Source of the DNA: Chromobacterium piscinae
GTDB taxonomy: Bacteria > Pseudomonadota > Gammaproteobacteria > Burkholderiales > Chromobacteriaceae
DNA: 64,000 nucleotides
Direction of reading: 5' to 3'
NCBI RefSeq assembly: GCF_021129175.1
Contig: NZ_JAJOHV010000092.1
Coordinates: forward strand, 1 to 64,000
Under the pieces are notes generated by a model, which saw only the letters and a program-made list of their open reading frames with translations, did not search any database and was not told the origin of the DNA. Every line of letters begins with the position of its first letter. Position 1 is the first letter of the stretch. A program made the translations under genes and the position numbers. This document shows, piece after piece, positions 18,327-26,932 of this stretch.

Positions 18327-19577
18327 TTAGTTGGCCGCCGAGGCGTGTTTCTTGCCCCAGGCGCCGGCGCCGTGCTTTTTCTGTCCCTTGGCCTCGCCGA
18401 CGGCGGCCGAAGCGGCTTCGCGCGCCTGTGCTGCGCGGTCTATCACCTTGACCTGGGCGCCGTTGCGCAGCTTGTCCACGCCGTCTATCACCACGCGCTG
18501 GCCGGGTTTCAGGCCATCCTCGATGATGGTGTCGGTGCCGGACACCGGACCGGTCTTGACCTTGGCGATGCTGACGGTAGAGTCGCCGCCCACGGTGTAG
18601 ACGTAGCTGCCCACCTTGCCCAGCTGCACCGCTACGGTGGGCACCACTACCGCGTCCTTGCGCACGCCCAACTGCAGGTTGATGTTGACGAACTGGTTGG
18701 GGAACAGCTGCTGCTGGTCGTTGGCGAAAGAGGCCTTGATGTTGATGGTGCCGGTGCTGGTGTTCAGCTGATTGTCCAGCGCCAGCAATTTGCCGTCGGC
18801 CAGCTTGTGGCGGTTGTCGCGATCCCAGGCTTCGACCTTCAGCGCCTTGTTGTCGCGGGCGGCCTGCAGCACCGAAGCCAGGCTGGTTTCGGGAACGGCG
18901 AACACCGCGTTGATCGGTTGAGTCTGGGTGATGGTGACCAAGCCATTCGCGTCGCTGGCGTGAACGATATTGCCCGAATCCACCTGGCGCAGGCCGACGC
19001 GGCCGCTGATCGGCGCGACGACGCGGGTGTAGTCGACATTGATGCGCGCGGCGGCTACCGATCCCTGATCAACCTTGACCGTGCCTTCGTACTGGTGGAC
19101 CAGCGCCTGCTGGGTGTCCACCTGCTGTTTGGCGATGGAGTTCTGGCTGGCCAACTGCTTGTAGCGGGCCAGATCCAGGCGGGCGTTTTCCAGCAGCGCC
19201 TGGTCGCGCAGCAACTGGCCCTCGGCCTGGGTCAGCGCCGCCTGGTAGGGGCGGGCGTCCAGCTCGGCCAACAGCTGCCCCTGCTTGACCTGCTGGCCCT
19301 CGGTGAAGTGGATCTTGTCCAACTGGCCGTCGACGCGGCTGCGCACGGTCACGGTATTGGTGGACGTGACGGTGCCCAACGCATTCAACTGCAGGGGCGC
19401 GTCCATGGTCCGCACGTCCGCCACGCCTACCGCCGTCGGCGCGGCACCCTTGTTGCGGGCGGCGGCTTCCTTGGCGCTTTGATTGTGCTGGTGCCACCAC
19501 CAGCCGCCACCCAGCGCGGCGAGCAGGATGAGTATCAGGGGCAGGCGTTTGGATTGGGCTGGCGCGGCGGTGGACAT
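18327..19577 (-). CDS. mdtA: RND efflux periplasmic adaptor, MdtA type
   Basis: A 416-residue membrane-fusion protein linking the RND pump to the outer-membrane channel. One N-terminal membrane anchor (LPLILILLAALGGGWWW) precedes the biotinyl-lipoyl halves (VDGQLDKIHFTEGQQVKQGQLLAELD and VVAPISGRVGLRQVDSGNIV), a coiled-coil hairpin between them, and beta-barrel and membrane-proximal domains. The ATG at 19577 is preferred to the upstream in-frame start because GGAG lies eight bases before it and the hydrophobic anchor then falls near the N-terminus. First gene of the mdtABC-OMF operon. The C-terminus is unusually rich in Ala and Lys (AAQAREAASAA, KGQKKHGAGAWGKK). Confidence 0.93.
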   Translation of the reverse strand: MSTAAPAQSKRLPLILILLAALGGGWWWHQHNQSAKEAAARNKGAAPTAVGVADVRTMDAPLQLNALGTVTSTNTVTVRSRVDGQLDKIHFTEGQQVKQGQLLAELDARPYQAALTQAEGQLLRDQALLENARLDLARYKQLASQNSIAKQQVDTQQALVHQYEGTVKVDQGSVAAARINVDYTRVVAPISGRVGLRQVDSGNIVHASDANGLVTITQTQPINAVFAVPETSLASVLQAARDNKALKVEAWDRDNRHKLADGKLLALDNQLNTSTGTINIKASFANDQQQLFPNQFVNINLQLGVRKDAVVVPTVAVQLGKVGSYVYTVGGDSTVSIAKVKTGPVSGTDTIIEDGLKPGQRVVIDGVDKLRNGAQVKVIDRAAQAREAASAAVGEAKGQKKHGAGAWGKKHASAAN

Positions 19578-19986
19578 GCGGAAAGCTCCGGGCGGACGTT
19601 GAGTGTTGTTGTAGGCAAAGCATGACATTTTTACATGCTTTGTGCTGCGCTTACGCGTGAAAACAGCGATTTAGTGCTGAATACGCATGTATAAGAGTGA
19701 GCGCATTGTATTAGCCTGGTTTGAGTGGGGAATGGCTTTGTGTTGTGAATTGTTAATGAAAAACGAGTGTCCGCTTTTTAATATTGGCTTAGGGTAAAAG
19801 CTCGATGGGCTAAGGCTTTGGCTGCTATGACATTCTGAAGTTGCCGCCCATGGAATGGCGAGGGCGGTGTTTTTACCATTTGTTTACATGCGCCGGGTGG
19901 AATCTCTACCCGGCTTTTATTTTCGCGGCCCTAGCATGCTGAATGAAGCGTCAATTATCTGGACGATAGCGTTGCAAGGAGAAAAC
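19578..19986. promoter_or_regulatory. divergent intergenic region between mdtA and kup
   Basis: About 400 bp with no plausible gene. It is AT-richer than the flanks and must contain the mdtABC promoter on the left and the kup promoter on the right. CATGACATTTTTACATG near 19622-19638 forms a short inverted repeat close to mdtA. I could not assign a regulator or a confident -35/-10 pair. Confidence 0.4.
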
Positions 19987-21909
19987 ATGTTGGCTGCATT
20001 CAGAAGCATGGCCATTTCGGCTTCCGACCGAAAACGCAGGAGCCAGCCCATGGCCATGCTGGCGTTGGCAGCGCTGGGCGTGGTGTTCGGCGACTTGGGC
20101 ACCAGCCCGCTGTACGCTTTGCAGGAGGCGTTCAATGGCGATCACGGCGTGCGGCCGACGCCCGACAATGTGATCGGGGTGGTGTCGCTGTTTTTGTGGT
20201 CGCTGATCCTGATGGTCAGCATCAAATACGTGCTGGTGCTGATGCGGGCCGACAACCGGGGCGAGGGCGGCATTCTGGCGCTGCTGGCCCAGATTACCGG
20301 CGGACGGGCGGATGGTCGGGGGCGCGCCGCTTGGGGCTGGGTGTTGTTGGGCTTGGCCGGCGCGGCGATGCTGTACGGCGACGGGGTGATCACGCCGGCG
20401 GTGTCGGTGTTGAGCGCGATGGAAGGGTTGCAGGTGGCGACGCCGGCTCTGGCCGCCTATGTGGTGCCCGCCACCGTCGTGATCCTGGCCTTGCTGTTCA
20501 TGGTTCAGCCTTTCGGCTCCGGGCGGGTGGGCGTGGCTTTCGGTCCGGTACTGGCGGCGTGGTTCGCGGCAATCGCCGCGCTGGGCCTGGCCCAGTTGTG
20601 GCGGAACCCGGCCATTCTGCAGGCGGCCAATCCTTGGCACGGCATCGCGTATTTTCAGCGCAACGGTTTCGCCGGTTTCGTTTCGCTGGGCGCGGTGGTG
20701 CTGTGCCTGACCGGCGCTGAAGCGTTGTACGCCGATATGGGCCATTTCGGCGCGCGGCCGATCCGGCTGGCCTGGTATGGCCTGGCGCTGCCGTCGCTGA
20801 TCTTGAGCTACGTGGGGCAGGGCGCGCTGTTGCTGGCTCACCCGCAGCTGTCCGGTAGGCCTTTCTATTCGATGGTGCCTGAGTGGGGGCTGTACCCGAT
20901 GGTGGCGCTGTCCACCCTGGCCACCATCGTCGCCTCGCAGGCCTTGATCACCGCGGTGTTTTCGCTGACCCACCAGTCGGTGCAGCTGGGCTTCTTCCCC
21001 CGGGTGAAGGTGCTGCATACCTCGGGCAGCCACAAGGGCCAGATCTATCTGCCTTTGCTGAACTGGGTTTTGATGCTGGCCACGATCGCGGTGGTGCTGG
21101 GCTTTCGCGAGTCGGGCAAGCTGGCCGCGGCGTTCGGCTTAGCCGTCTCCACTACCATGGCCATCACCACCGTGCTGTTCGCGGTGCTGGCGCGCCGCCG
21201 CTGGCATTGGCCGTGGTGGGCGGTGGCGCTGGTGGCGGGGGGATTGTTCGCCATCGACCTGGCTTTCTGGCTGGCCAATGTGCTCAAGTTTCTGGATGGC
21301 GGCTGGCTGCCGCTGCTGCTGGGTCTGGCGGTGTTCGCGATGATGGGATGCTGGTTCGGCGGCCGAAGGCTGCAGCGGCATGAAAGCCGCGGCCGCCAGT
21401 TGCCGGTGGAGGCTTTGCTCTCCAGTCTGGAGACGAATCCGTTGATGCGGATTCCGGGCGTCGGGGTATTTCTGTCCGAAAGCGCGGACGGCACGCCGTC
21501 GGTGTTGCTGCACCATCTGAAACACAATCAGGCGCTGCACGAAACCGCGGTGCTGCTGACGTTGCAGATGCTGGACGTGCCGCGGGCCGCCGGCGAGCGC
21601 GTGTCGGCGCAGTGGCTGGGGCAGGGGGTGGCCAGGGTGGCGGCGAGTTACGGCTATATGGAGGAGCCGGACGTGCCGGAGGCGATGGCGCGAGCGGCGG
21701 AGCTGCTGCGCCTGCCGCCACTGGAGCCGTTGAGCACCAGCTATTATCTGGGGCGGCAAACGCTGGTGGCCGCGCCGGGCAGCGGCGGCTTCAAGCGCTG
21801 GCTGGTCGGCGTCTTCGCCTTTCTCAGGCAGAACGAGCGCAGCGCCACGCTGTACTTCGGCCTGCCGCCCAACCGGGTGGTGGAGCTGGGCGCGCGCATC
21901 GAATTGTAG
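19987..21909 (+). CDS. kup: low-affinity potassium transporter Kup
   Basis: A 640-residue K+/H+ symporter of the KUP/HAK/KT family. The N-terminal half carries GVVFGDLGTSPLYALQE, the hallmark of the family, then LFLWSLILMVSIKYV, DNRGEGGILALLA and LYGDGVITPAVSVLSA. About twelve membrane segments end near residue 460, followed by a cytosolic C-terminal domain ending FGLPPNRVVELGARIEL, which is the conserved Kup terminus. The ATG at 19987 is chosen because AAGGAG is six bases upstream; the longer in-frame start at 19855 would add about 44 residues not found in the family. Monocistronic, with no obvious terminator hairpin after it. Confidence 0.95.
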   Translation: MLAAFRSMAISASDRKRRSQPMAMLALAALGVVFGDLGTSPLYALQEAFNGDHGVRPTPDNVIGVVSLFLWSLILMVSIKYVLVLMRADNRGEGGILALLAQITGGRADGRGRAAWGWVLLGLAGAAMLYGDGVITPAVSVLSAMEGLQVATPALAAYVVPATVVILALLFMVQPFGSGRVGVAFGPVLAAWFAAIAALGLAQLWRNPAILQAANPWHGIAYFQRNGFAGFVSLGAVVLCLTGAEALYADMGHFGARPIRLAWYGLALPSLILSYVGQGALLLAHPQLSGRPFYSMVPEWGLYPMVALSTLATIVASQALITAVFSLTHQSVQLGFFPRVKVLHTSGSHKGQIYLPLLNWVLMLATIAVVLGFRESGKLAAAFGLAVSTTMAITTVLFAVLARRRWHWPWWAVALVAGGLFAIDLAFWLANVLKFLDGGWLPLLLGLAVFAMMGCWFGGRRLQRHESRGRQLPVEALLSSLETNPLMRIPGVGVFLSESADGTPSVLLHHLKHNQALHETAVLLTLQMLDVPRAAGERVSAQWLGQGVARVAASYGYMEEPDVPEAMARAAELLRLPPLEPLSTSYYLGRQTLVAAPGSGGFKRWLVGVFAFLRQNERSATLYFGLPPNRVVELGARIEL

Positions 21910-22157
21910 CGTGTCGGCCTCATGAAATTTCCGATCCGGCAGAGCGCGCCGCAGCGCCGGCTTCGCCTTGCCTGCTCTGGTTTTTGCGTTCATTTCCGAA
22001 CATGACATCTTCGTTTTTTGCGTAAATCGCCTAATCCGGGCTAGGCAATGCCGGCGATCGATGTCATTCTTTGCCGCTTTGATTGTCACCCGCCCGGCGC
22101 AGAGCCTGGGCGACGCCGGTTCAGGTCCGCGCGGCAGAACAACAGAGTGAGTTGGAT

Positions 22158-23684
22158 ATGAGCAAGAAACAAGACGCGCCCGAGCTGCGGCGCACGCTGC
22201 AGGCGCGCCACCTGTCGATGATCGCCATCGGCGGCTCCATCGGCACCGGCCTGTTCCTGGCGTCCGGCGCCACCATCTCGAGCGCAGGCGCCGGCGGCGC
22301 GCTGCTGGCTTACGCGCTGGTGGGCCTGATGGTGTACTTCCTGATGACCAGCCTGGGTGAAATGGCCGCCTTCATGCCGGTGTCCGGCTCCTTCCAGGCT
22401 TACGGCTCGCGCTTCGTCGATCCGGCCTTCGGCTTCGCCCAGGGGTGGAACTACTGGTACAACTGGGCGATCACCGTCGCGGTGGAGCTGGCCGCGGCCG
22501 CCATCATCATGAACTATTGGTATCCCGGCGTGCCGGGCGTGGTGTGGAGCGGCGGCTTCCTGGCCATCATCTTCGCGCTCAACTACTTCTCGGTGAAGGG
22601 CTTCGGCGAGGCCGAGTTCTGGTGCTCGATGCTGAAAGTGGCCACCATCATCGCCTTCATCGTCATCGGCTTCCTGATGATTCTGGGCATCATGACCGAG
22701 CCGAACCCGAGCCGCATCGCGCCGGGTCTGAATGTGATGATGCAGGGCGACGGCGCTTTCGTAGGCGGCCTGGCCGCCTTTGTCGGCGTCGCCATGGTGG
22801 TCGGTTTCTCCTTTCAGGGCACCGAGCTGATCGGCGTCGCCGCCGGCGAGTCTGCTAATCCGGGCCGCACCATTCCGCGCGCGGTTCGCCAGATCTTCTG
22901 GCGCATCCTGATGTTCTACATGCTGTCCATCCTGATCATCGGCCTGATCCTGCCGCACAACGATCCGTCTCTGCTGAAGAACGACATGAAGGACGTCGGC
23001 GCCAGCCCGTTCACGCTGGTGTTCAACCGCGCCGGCCTGGCCTTCGCCGCCAGCCTGATGAACGCGGTGATCCTGTCCGCCATCTTGTCGGCCGGCAACT
23101 CCGGCATGTACGCGTCCACCCGCATGCTGTATGCGATGGCCAAGAACGGCATGGCGCCCAAGGTTTTCGGCAAGCTGACTGACAACGGCGTGCCGCGCAA
23201 CGCGCTGTACGCCACCACGCTGGTCGCCTGCCTGTGCTTCCTGACCTCGCTGTTCCAGAGCAACGCGGTCTACATGTGGCTGCTCAATTCGTCAGGCATG
23301 ACCGGCTTCATCGCCTGGCTGGGCGTGGCCATCAGCCACTACCGCTTCCGCCGCGCCTATGTGAAGCAGGGCTACAGCCTGGACGATCTGCCGTACAAGG
23401 CCAAGTGGTTCCCGCTGGGTCCGGTGTTCGCCTTCGTCTTGTGCCTGCTGATCATGCTGGGCCAGAACTATACCGCCTTCACCGCGGCTAAGGTGGACTG
23501 GAACGGCGTCATCGCCACCTATCTGGGCATTCCGCTGTTTGTGGCGCTGTGGTGGGGATACCGCGTCAAGCACAACACCCGCATGGTGCCGCTGGACAAG
23601 GTGGAACTGGCCGAGGCGCATCGCAACGCCTTGATGCTGCGGGAAGAAAACCGCGGCGGCAAACCGGTTTCCGTCCAGGTGTGA
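22158..23684 (+). CDS. lysP: amino-acid permease, LysP (lysine) type
   Basis: A 508-residue APC-superfamily transporter. The N-terminus has LRRTLQARHLSMIAIGGSIGTGLFLASG, the classic amino-acid permease motif, and twelve membrane segments follow. Stretches such as NYWYPGVPGVVWSGGFLAI, NYFSVKGFGEAEFWCSMLKV and FSFQGTELIGVAAGE are close to lysine-specific permease LysP. The ATG at 22158 gives the family N-terminus; its RBS is weak. There is no lysine-riboswitch-like structure in the 248 bp upstream. Substrate is inferred from overall similarity; arginine, histidine or GABA permeases belong to the same superfamily. Confidence 0.82.
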   Translation: MSKKQDAPELRRTLQARHLSMIAIGGSIGTGLFLASGATISSAGAGGALLAYALVGLMVYFLMTSLGEMAAFMPVSGSFQAYGSRFVDPAFGFAQGWNYWYNWAITVAVELAAAAIIMNYWYPGVPGVVWSGGFLAIIFALNYFSVKGFGEAEFWCSMLKVATIIAFIVIGFLMILGIMTEPNPSRIAPGLNVMMQGDGAFVGGLAAFVGVAMVVGFSFQGTELIGVAAGESANPGRTIPRAVRQIFWRILMFYMLSILIIGLILPHNDPSLLKNDMKDVGASPFTLVFNRAGLAFAASLMNAVILSAILSAGNSGMYASTRMLYAMAKNGMAPKVFGKLTDNGVPRNALYATTLVACLCFLTSLFQSNAVYMWLLNSSGMTGFIAWLGVAISHYRFRRAYVKQGYSLDDLPYKAKWFPLGPVFAFVLCLLIMLGQNYTAFTAAKVDWNGVIATYLGIPLFVALWWGYRVKHNTRMVPLDKVELAEAHRNALMLREENRGGKPVSVQV

Positions 23685-23708
23685 TCGCTCTGGAAAAATG
23701 CTTGGAAA

Positions 23709-23735
23709 AGCCCGCTGGCAAGCGGGCTTTTTTTA
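23709..23735 (+). terminator. lysP terminator
   Basis: Stem AGCCCGCT / AGCGGGCT with a GGCA loop, followed immediately by a run of seven T. It starts about 24 bp after the lysP stop codon. Confidence 0.92.
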
Positions 23736-23788
23736 TGGTTTCATCCGCTATCCTGACAACATTTTAAACCTTCCAGGCGGGGTGCCGT

Positions 23789-24490
23789 ATGCAGTTGCTG
23801 TCCACCTTCATTACCAAGTTTCTGTTCGTGATGGCGGCGCTGCTGCCCATCATGAACCCGCCCGGCCTGGTGCCCATCTTCATCTCGATGACGGCGCGCA
23901 ACACGCCGCAGCAGCGGCGCTACCTGGCGCGGCGCATCGCCGTCTATTGCGCGCTGCTGTTGATCGGCAGCATGTTCGTCGGCGGCTACGTGCTGTCCTT
24001 CTTCGGCGTGTCGCTGCCGGTGGTGCAGATGTCCGGCGGCCTGCTGATCACCTTCGCCGCCTGGCGCATGCTGAACGACACGCCGGCGGAATCCAGCCAG
24101 CCGTCCACCGAGCAGGCCAGGGTGGACAGCCAGGCCGAGCTCAAGCAGCGCGCCTTCTATCCGCTGACCTTCCCGCTGACGGTGGGGCCGGGCTCGGTGT
24201 CGGTGGCCATCACCATCGGCGCCACGCTGACCGGCAGCGGCAAGGGCCTGGTGCGTTTCGTGATCAGTCCGGTGGCGGGTCTGACCGCGGTGCTGGTGTG
24301 CAGCACGCTGGTCTACCTGTGCTACGCCAACGCCGACAAGCTATTGCGCTACCTCGGCCAGACCGGCTCGGTGGTGTTCCTGCGGCTGTCCGCATTCATC
24401 CTGCTGTGCTTGGGCGTGCAGATCATGTGGGACGGCTTCGGCGAACTGGCCAGCCAGTGGCTGCGCGACAACGCCGCGATGCTGCATTGA
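23789..24490 (+). CDS. MarC-family integral membrane protein
   Basis: A 233-residue protein with six predicted membrane segments. LFVMAALLPIMNPPGLVPIF at the N-terminus and FPLTVGPGSVSVAITIGA in the middle are the two family-defining repeats of MarC/YchE/YhgN proteins (NPxGxxPxF and PLxxGPG). Family members were once linked to antibiotic resistance, but that was not upheld and the transported substrate is unknown. The ATG at 23789 follows GGCGGGGTGCCGT. The gene stands between the lysP terminator and the alcohol dehydrogenase gene. Confidence 0.9.
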   Translation: MQLLSTFITKFLFVMAALLPIMNPPGLVPIFISMTARNTPQQRRYLARRIAVYCALLLIGSMFVGGYVLSFFGVSLPVVQMSGGLLITFAAWRMLNDTPAESSQPSTEQARVDSQAELKQRAFYPLTFPLTVGPGSVSVAITIGATLTGSGKGLVRFVISPVAGLTAVLVCSTLVYLCYANADKLLRYLGQTGSVVFLRLSAFILLCLGVQIMWDGFGELASQWLRDNAAMLH

Positions 24491-24603
24491 TCAGCATTCC
24501 ATCCGCGTGCCGCCGGGCCGGCATTTATTGACTTGAGGCAAGGTTGACGAAGGGAGAAGGCGGCAGACTGTGTTCAATGGCAATCCACTGACTGGAGACG
24601 GAC

Positions 24604-25737
24604 ATGAGCACAAGCGCTTTCTTCATCCCCTCGCTGAACCTGATGGGCGCGGGCTGTCTGCAACAGGCCGTCGACGCCATGCGCGGCCACGGCTTCCGCC
24701 GCGCGCTGATCGTCACCGACCAGGGCCTGGTCAAGGCCGGGCTGGCCGGCAAGGTGGCGAAGATGCTGGGCGACGCCGACATCGAGCCGGTGATCTTCGA
24801 CGGCGTCCATCCCAACCCCAGTTGCGCCAACGTCAACGCCGGTCTCGCGCTGCTGCGGGAAAAACAGTGCGACGTGGTGGTGTCGCTGGGCGGCGGCTCG
24901 CCGCATGATTGCGCCAAGGGCATCGCGCTGGTAGCGGTGAACGGCGGCAAGATCCAGGACTACGAAGGCGTGGACAAGTCGGCCAAGCCGCAACTTCCGC
25001 TGGTGGCGATCAATACCACCGCCGGCACCGCGTCTGAAATGACCCGCTTCTGCATCATCACCGACGAGTCGCGCCACATCAAAATGGCCATCGTCGACAA
25101 GCACACCACCCCCATTCTGTCGGTCAATGATCCGGAAACCATGGCCGGCATGCCGGCCGCGCTGACGGCGGCCACCGGCATGGACGCGCTGACCCATGCG
25201 GTGGAGGCCTATGTGTCCACCATCGCCACTCCCATCACCGACGCTTGCGCTTTGAAGGCGGTGGAGCTGATCGCCGGCTTTCTGCGCCGAGCGGTGAAGG
25301 ACGGACAAGACATGGAAGCGCGCGAGCAGATGGCTTACGCCCAGTTCCTGGCCGGCATGGCTTTCAACAACGCTTCCTTGGGCTATGTGCACGCGATGGC
25401 GCATCAGCTGGGCGGCTTCTACGATCTGCCGCATGGCGTGTGCAACGCCGTGCTGCTGCCGCATGTCCAGGTTTTCAACGCCGCCGTCGCCGGCGAGCGG
25501 CTGGGCGATGTGGCCATCGCGCTGGGCGAGAAAGCGCGCAGCGCCGAGGCTGCCATCGCTGCGATCAAGCGCTTGGCCGCCGATGTCGGCATCCCGGCGG
25601 GCTTGGCCGCGCTGGGCGTGAAGGAGGCCGATATCCCGACGCTGGCGGACAATGCGCTTAAGGATGCTTGCGGGTTGACCAATCCGCGCAAGGGCAGCCA
25701 TCAGGATGTCTGCTCGATTTTCCGCGCGGCGATGTAG
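24604..25737 (+). CDS. iron-containing alcohol dehydrogenase (group III)
   Basis: A 377-residue NAD(P)-dependent dehydrogenase of the Fe-ADH superfamily, close to AdhB (ADH II) of Zymomonas and to YiaY. Residues 1-180 form a dinucleotide-binding domain with [11 protein letters not shown] (96-106) and [14 protein letters not shown]. The helical C-terminal domain supplies the metal ligands in [12 protein letters not shown] (Asp, His) and [23 protein letters not shown] (two His). It probably interconverts primary alcohols such as ethanol, 1,3-propanediol or butanol and their aldehydes; the substrate cannot be decided. The ATG at 24604 follows GGAGACGGAC. A very strong terminator hairpin follows. 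Confidence 0.92.
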   Translation: MSTSAFFIPSLNLMGAGCLQQAVDAMRGHGFRRALIVTDQGLVKAGLAGKVAKMLGDADIEPVIFDGVHPNPSCANVNAGLALLREKQCDVVVSLGGGSPHDCAKGIALVAVNGGKIQDYEGVDKSAKPQLPLVAINTTAGTASEMTRFCIITDESRHIKMAIVDKHTTPILSVNDPETMAGMPAALTAATGMDALTHAVEAYVSTIATPITDACALKAVELIAGFLRRAVKDGQDMEAREQMAYAQFLAGMAFNNASLGYVHAMAHQLGGFYDLPHGVCNAVLLPHVQVFNAAVAGERLGDVAIALGEKARSAEAAIAAIKRLAADVGIPAGLAALGVKEADIPTLADNALKDACGLTNPRKGSHQDVCSIFRAAM

Positions 25738-25748
25738 CCGATGACGGG

Positions 25749-25798
25749 GCGGAGCGGCCGATGCGTGAGATCGGCCGCTCCGCAGAGAAAAATTTTTT
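25749..25798 (+). terminator. strong terminator after the iron alcohol dehydrogenase gene
   Basis: A perfect 14-bp GC-rich stem (25749-25762 pairing with 25770-25783, 7-nt loop), followed by AGAGAAAAA and a run of six T at 25793-25798. Confidence 0.88.
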
Positions 25799-25903
25799 GC
25801 CAGTATATATCGCACTACGATATTTTAATTAAAAGCTAAAGTAGGCGGCTGGGGCTGGAGGAGCTGGTTTGCGCATGCGAAAGCAAGACAGGAGGTAACG
25901 ATC

Positions 25904-26287
25904 ATGGGAATCGAAATACGTTTGGAAAGAGTGGAGGGCTGCCGGAATCCACCGGCTGGCGCGTTTCTGGTGGACAGCAAGTGGCCGCGAGGGCTGCCGC
26001 GTTCCGCGCTGGCGGCCGGGCACTGGCTGCCCAGGGTGATGCCGACCGATGAATTGGTGGCCTGGATGCGTTTGCAGCCGCTGCGTTGGGCGACCTTCTG
26101 CGATATCTACTGGGCCGATATGGGCAATAATCCCGCGCGCTGGCTGCCTTTGTTGAAAGCGATGGAGCAGGGCGAGCTGGCGTTGCTGCATAGCGGCGAG
26201 CCGGACGAGCATAGCCCGGTGATGGCGCTGAAAGCCTTTTTGCAGCAGCGCTACCGCGAGCGGCAGGATGAAAAGGCGGAAGCGTGA
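25904..26287 (+). CDS. DUF488-family protein (YeaO-like)
   Basis: A 127-residue cytosolic protein. The family pattern is visible as VDSKWPRGLPRSALAAGHWLP, then ELVAWM, RWATFCDIYWADM, and the closing ELALLHSGEPDEHSPVMALKAFLQQR. Typical members read DRLWPRG...W.KELAPS...W. DUF488 function is unknown. The ATG at 25904 has an excellent RBS (AGGAGGT, about eight bases away). A possible promoter is TTGCCA-N16-GATATT just after the preceding terminator. It stands before a MarR regulator gene on the same strand, 75 bp apart, and may be co-transcribed with it. Confidence 0.8.
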   Translation: MGIEIRLERVEGCRNPPAGAFLVDSKWPRGLPRSALAAGHWLPRVMPTDELVAWMRLQPLRWATFCDIYWADMGNNPARWLPLLKAMEQGELALLHSGEPDEHSPVMALKAFLQQRYRERQDEKAEA

Positions 26288-26362
26288 GCAGGATTGCCAT
26301 CGGCGGCGGGCCGGCGATGCGTTAGACTGCCGCGCATGATCCACTGTCATTGAAGCGATGGC

Positions 26363-26806
26363 ATGAGCTTGAGCAAGGAAGATTTCGAACGTCTGGCGGA
26401 TTTCCGCTATCGGCTGCGCCGTTTTCTGCGGTTCAGCGAGGATCTGGCCCAGGATAGCGGCATCACGCCGCTGCAGTATCTGCTGCTGCTGCAGCTGAAG
26501 GGCTACCCGGGCCGCAGTTGGGCCACGGTGGCTGAGCTGGCGGAGCGGCTGCAGTCCCATCATCACAGCGTGGTGGGGCTGGTCAGCCGCTGCGAGGGGC
26601 AGCAGCTGGTGCGGCGCCAGCCTGGGCGCGAGGACAGGCGCTGCGTGGAGGTGCACCTGCAGCCCAAGGGCGAAGAGCTGGTGGCCAGGCTGGCCGGCGC
26701 GCACCGGGACGAATTGATCGCCTTGCAGGAGGATGGCGGCTACCTGTCGCTGGACTTGTTGCTGCAGACCAAGCGCCAATTGCAACTGCCGGAGGAGCTG
26801 GGCTAG
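26363..26806 (+). CDS. MarR-family transcriptional regulator
   Basis: A 147-residue dimeric winged-helix repressor. The helical N-terminal dimerisation segment (DFRYRLRRFLRFSEDLAQDSGITPLQYLLLLQL) leads to the HTH (TVAELAERLQSHHHSVVGLVSRCEGQQLV) and the wing (RRQPGREDRRCVEVHLQPKG), the last being the DxRxxxVxLTxxG signature. No ligand residues stand out. Target genes are unknown; the nearest candidates are its own transcript, the DUF488 gene before it and metZ after it. The ATG at 26363 is preceded by a second out-of-frame ATG and has no strong Shine-Dalgarno. Confidence 0.88.
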   Translation: MSLSKEDFERLADFRYRLRRFLRFSEDLAQDSGITPLQYLLLLQLKGYPGRSWATVAELAERLQSHHHSVVGLVSRCEGQQLVRRQPGREDRRCVEVHLQPKGEELVARLAGAHRDELIALQEDGGYLSLDLLLQTKRQLQLPEELG

Positions 26807-26887
26807 GCAAATAGCGCGGAGCCGTGTTGCATATGGCTTGATGGCATTTAGTAAACTCGCCGTTTTCAGGCAAGATGTCGGGATGCG

Positions 26888-26906
26888 GTCCGCCGAATGG
26901 GCGGAC
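26888..26906 (+). other. short hairpin in the metZ leader
   Basis: Perfect 7-bp stem GTCCGCC / GGCGGAC with a five-base loop, ending about 26 bp before the metZ start and close to its RBS. There is no T-run, so it is not a terminator. It could influence translation initiation; no known riboswitch fold (SAM or SAH) was recognised. Confidence 0.35.
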
Positions 26907-26932
26907 AAGAAAGCAAGAAAGAGAGAATCATC

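Noticed and set aside
12085..19625. Very long plus-strand frames (about 1067 and 1386 residues) opposite the efflux genes
   Set aside because: They are rich in His, Gln, Arg and Val with no recognisable domains. Such antisense frames arise from GC-rich codon bias; the minus-strand RND genes are unmistakable.
21910..22157. Lysine riboswitch before lysP
   Set aside because: No extended multi-stem structure or conserved core was seen; only a short leader with a weak RBS.
26888..26906. SAM or SAH riboswitch upstream of metZ
   Set aside because: Only one 7-bp hairpin is present in the 127-bp leader; known riboswitch cores are not seen.
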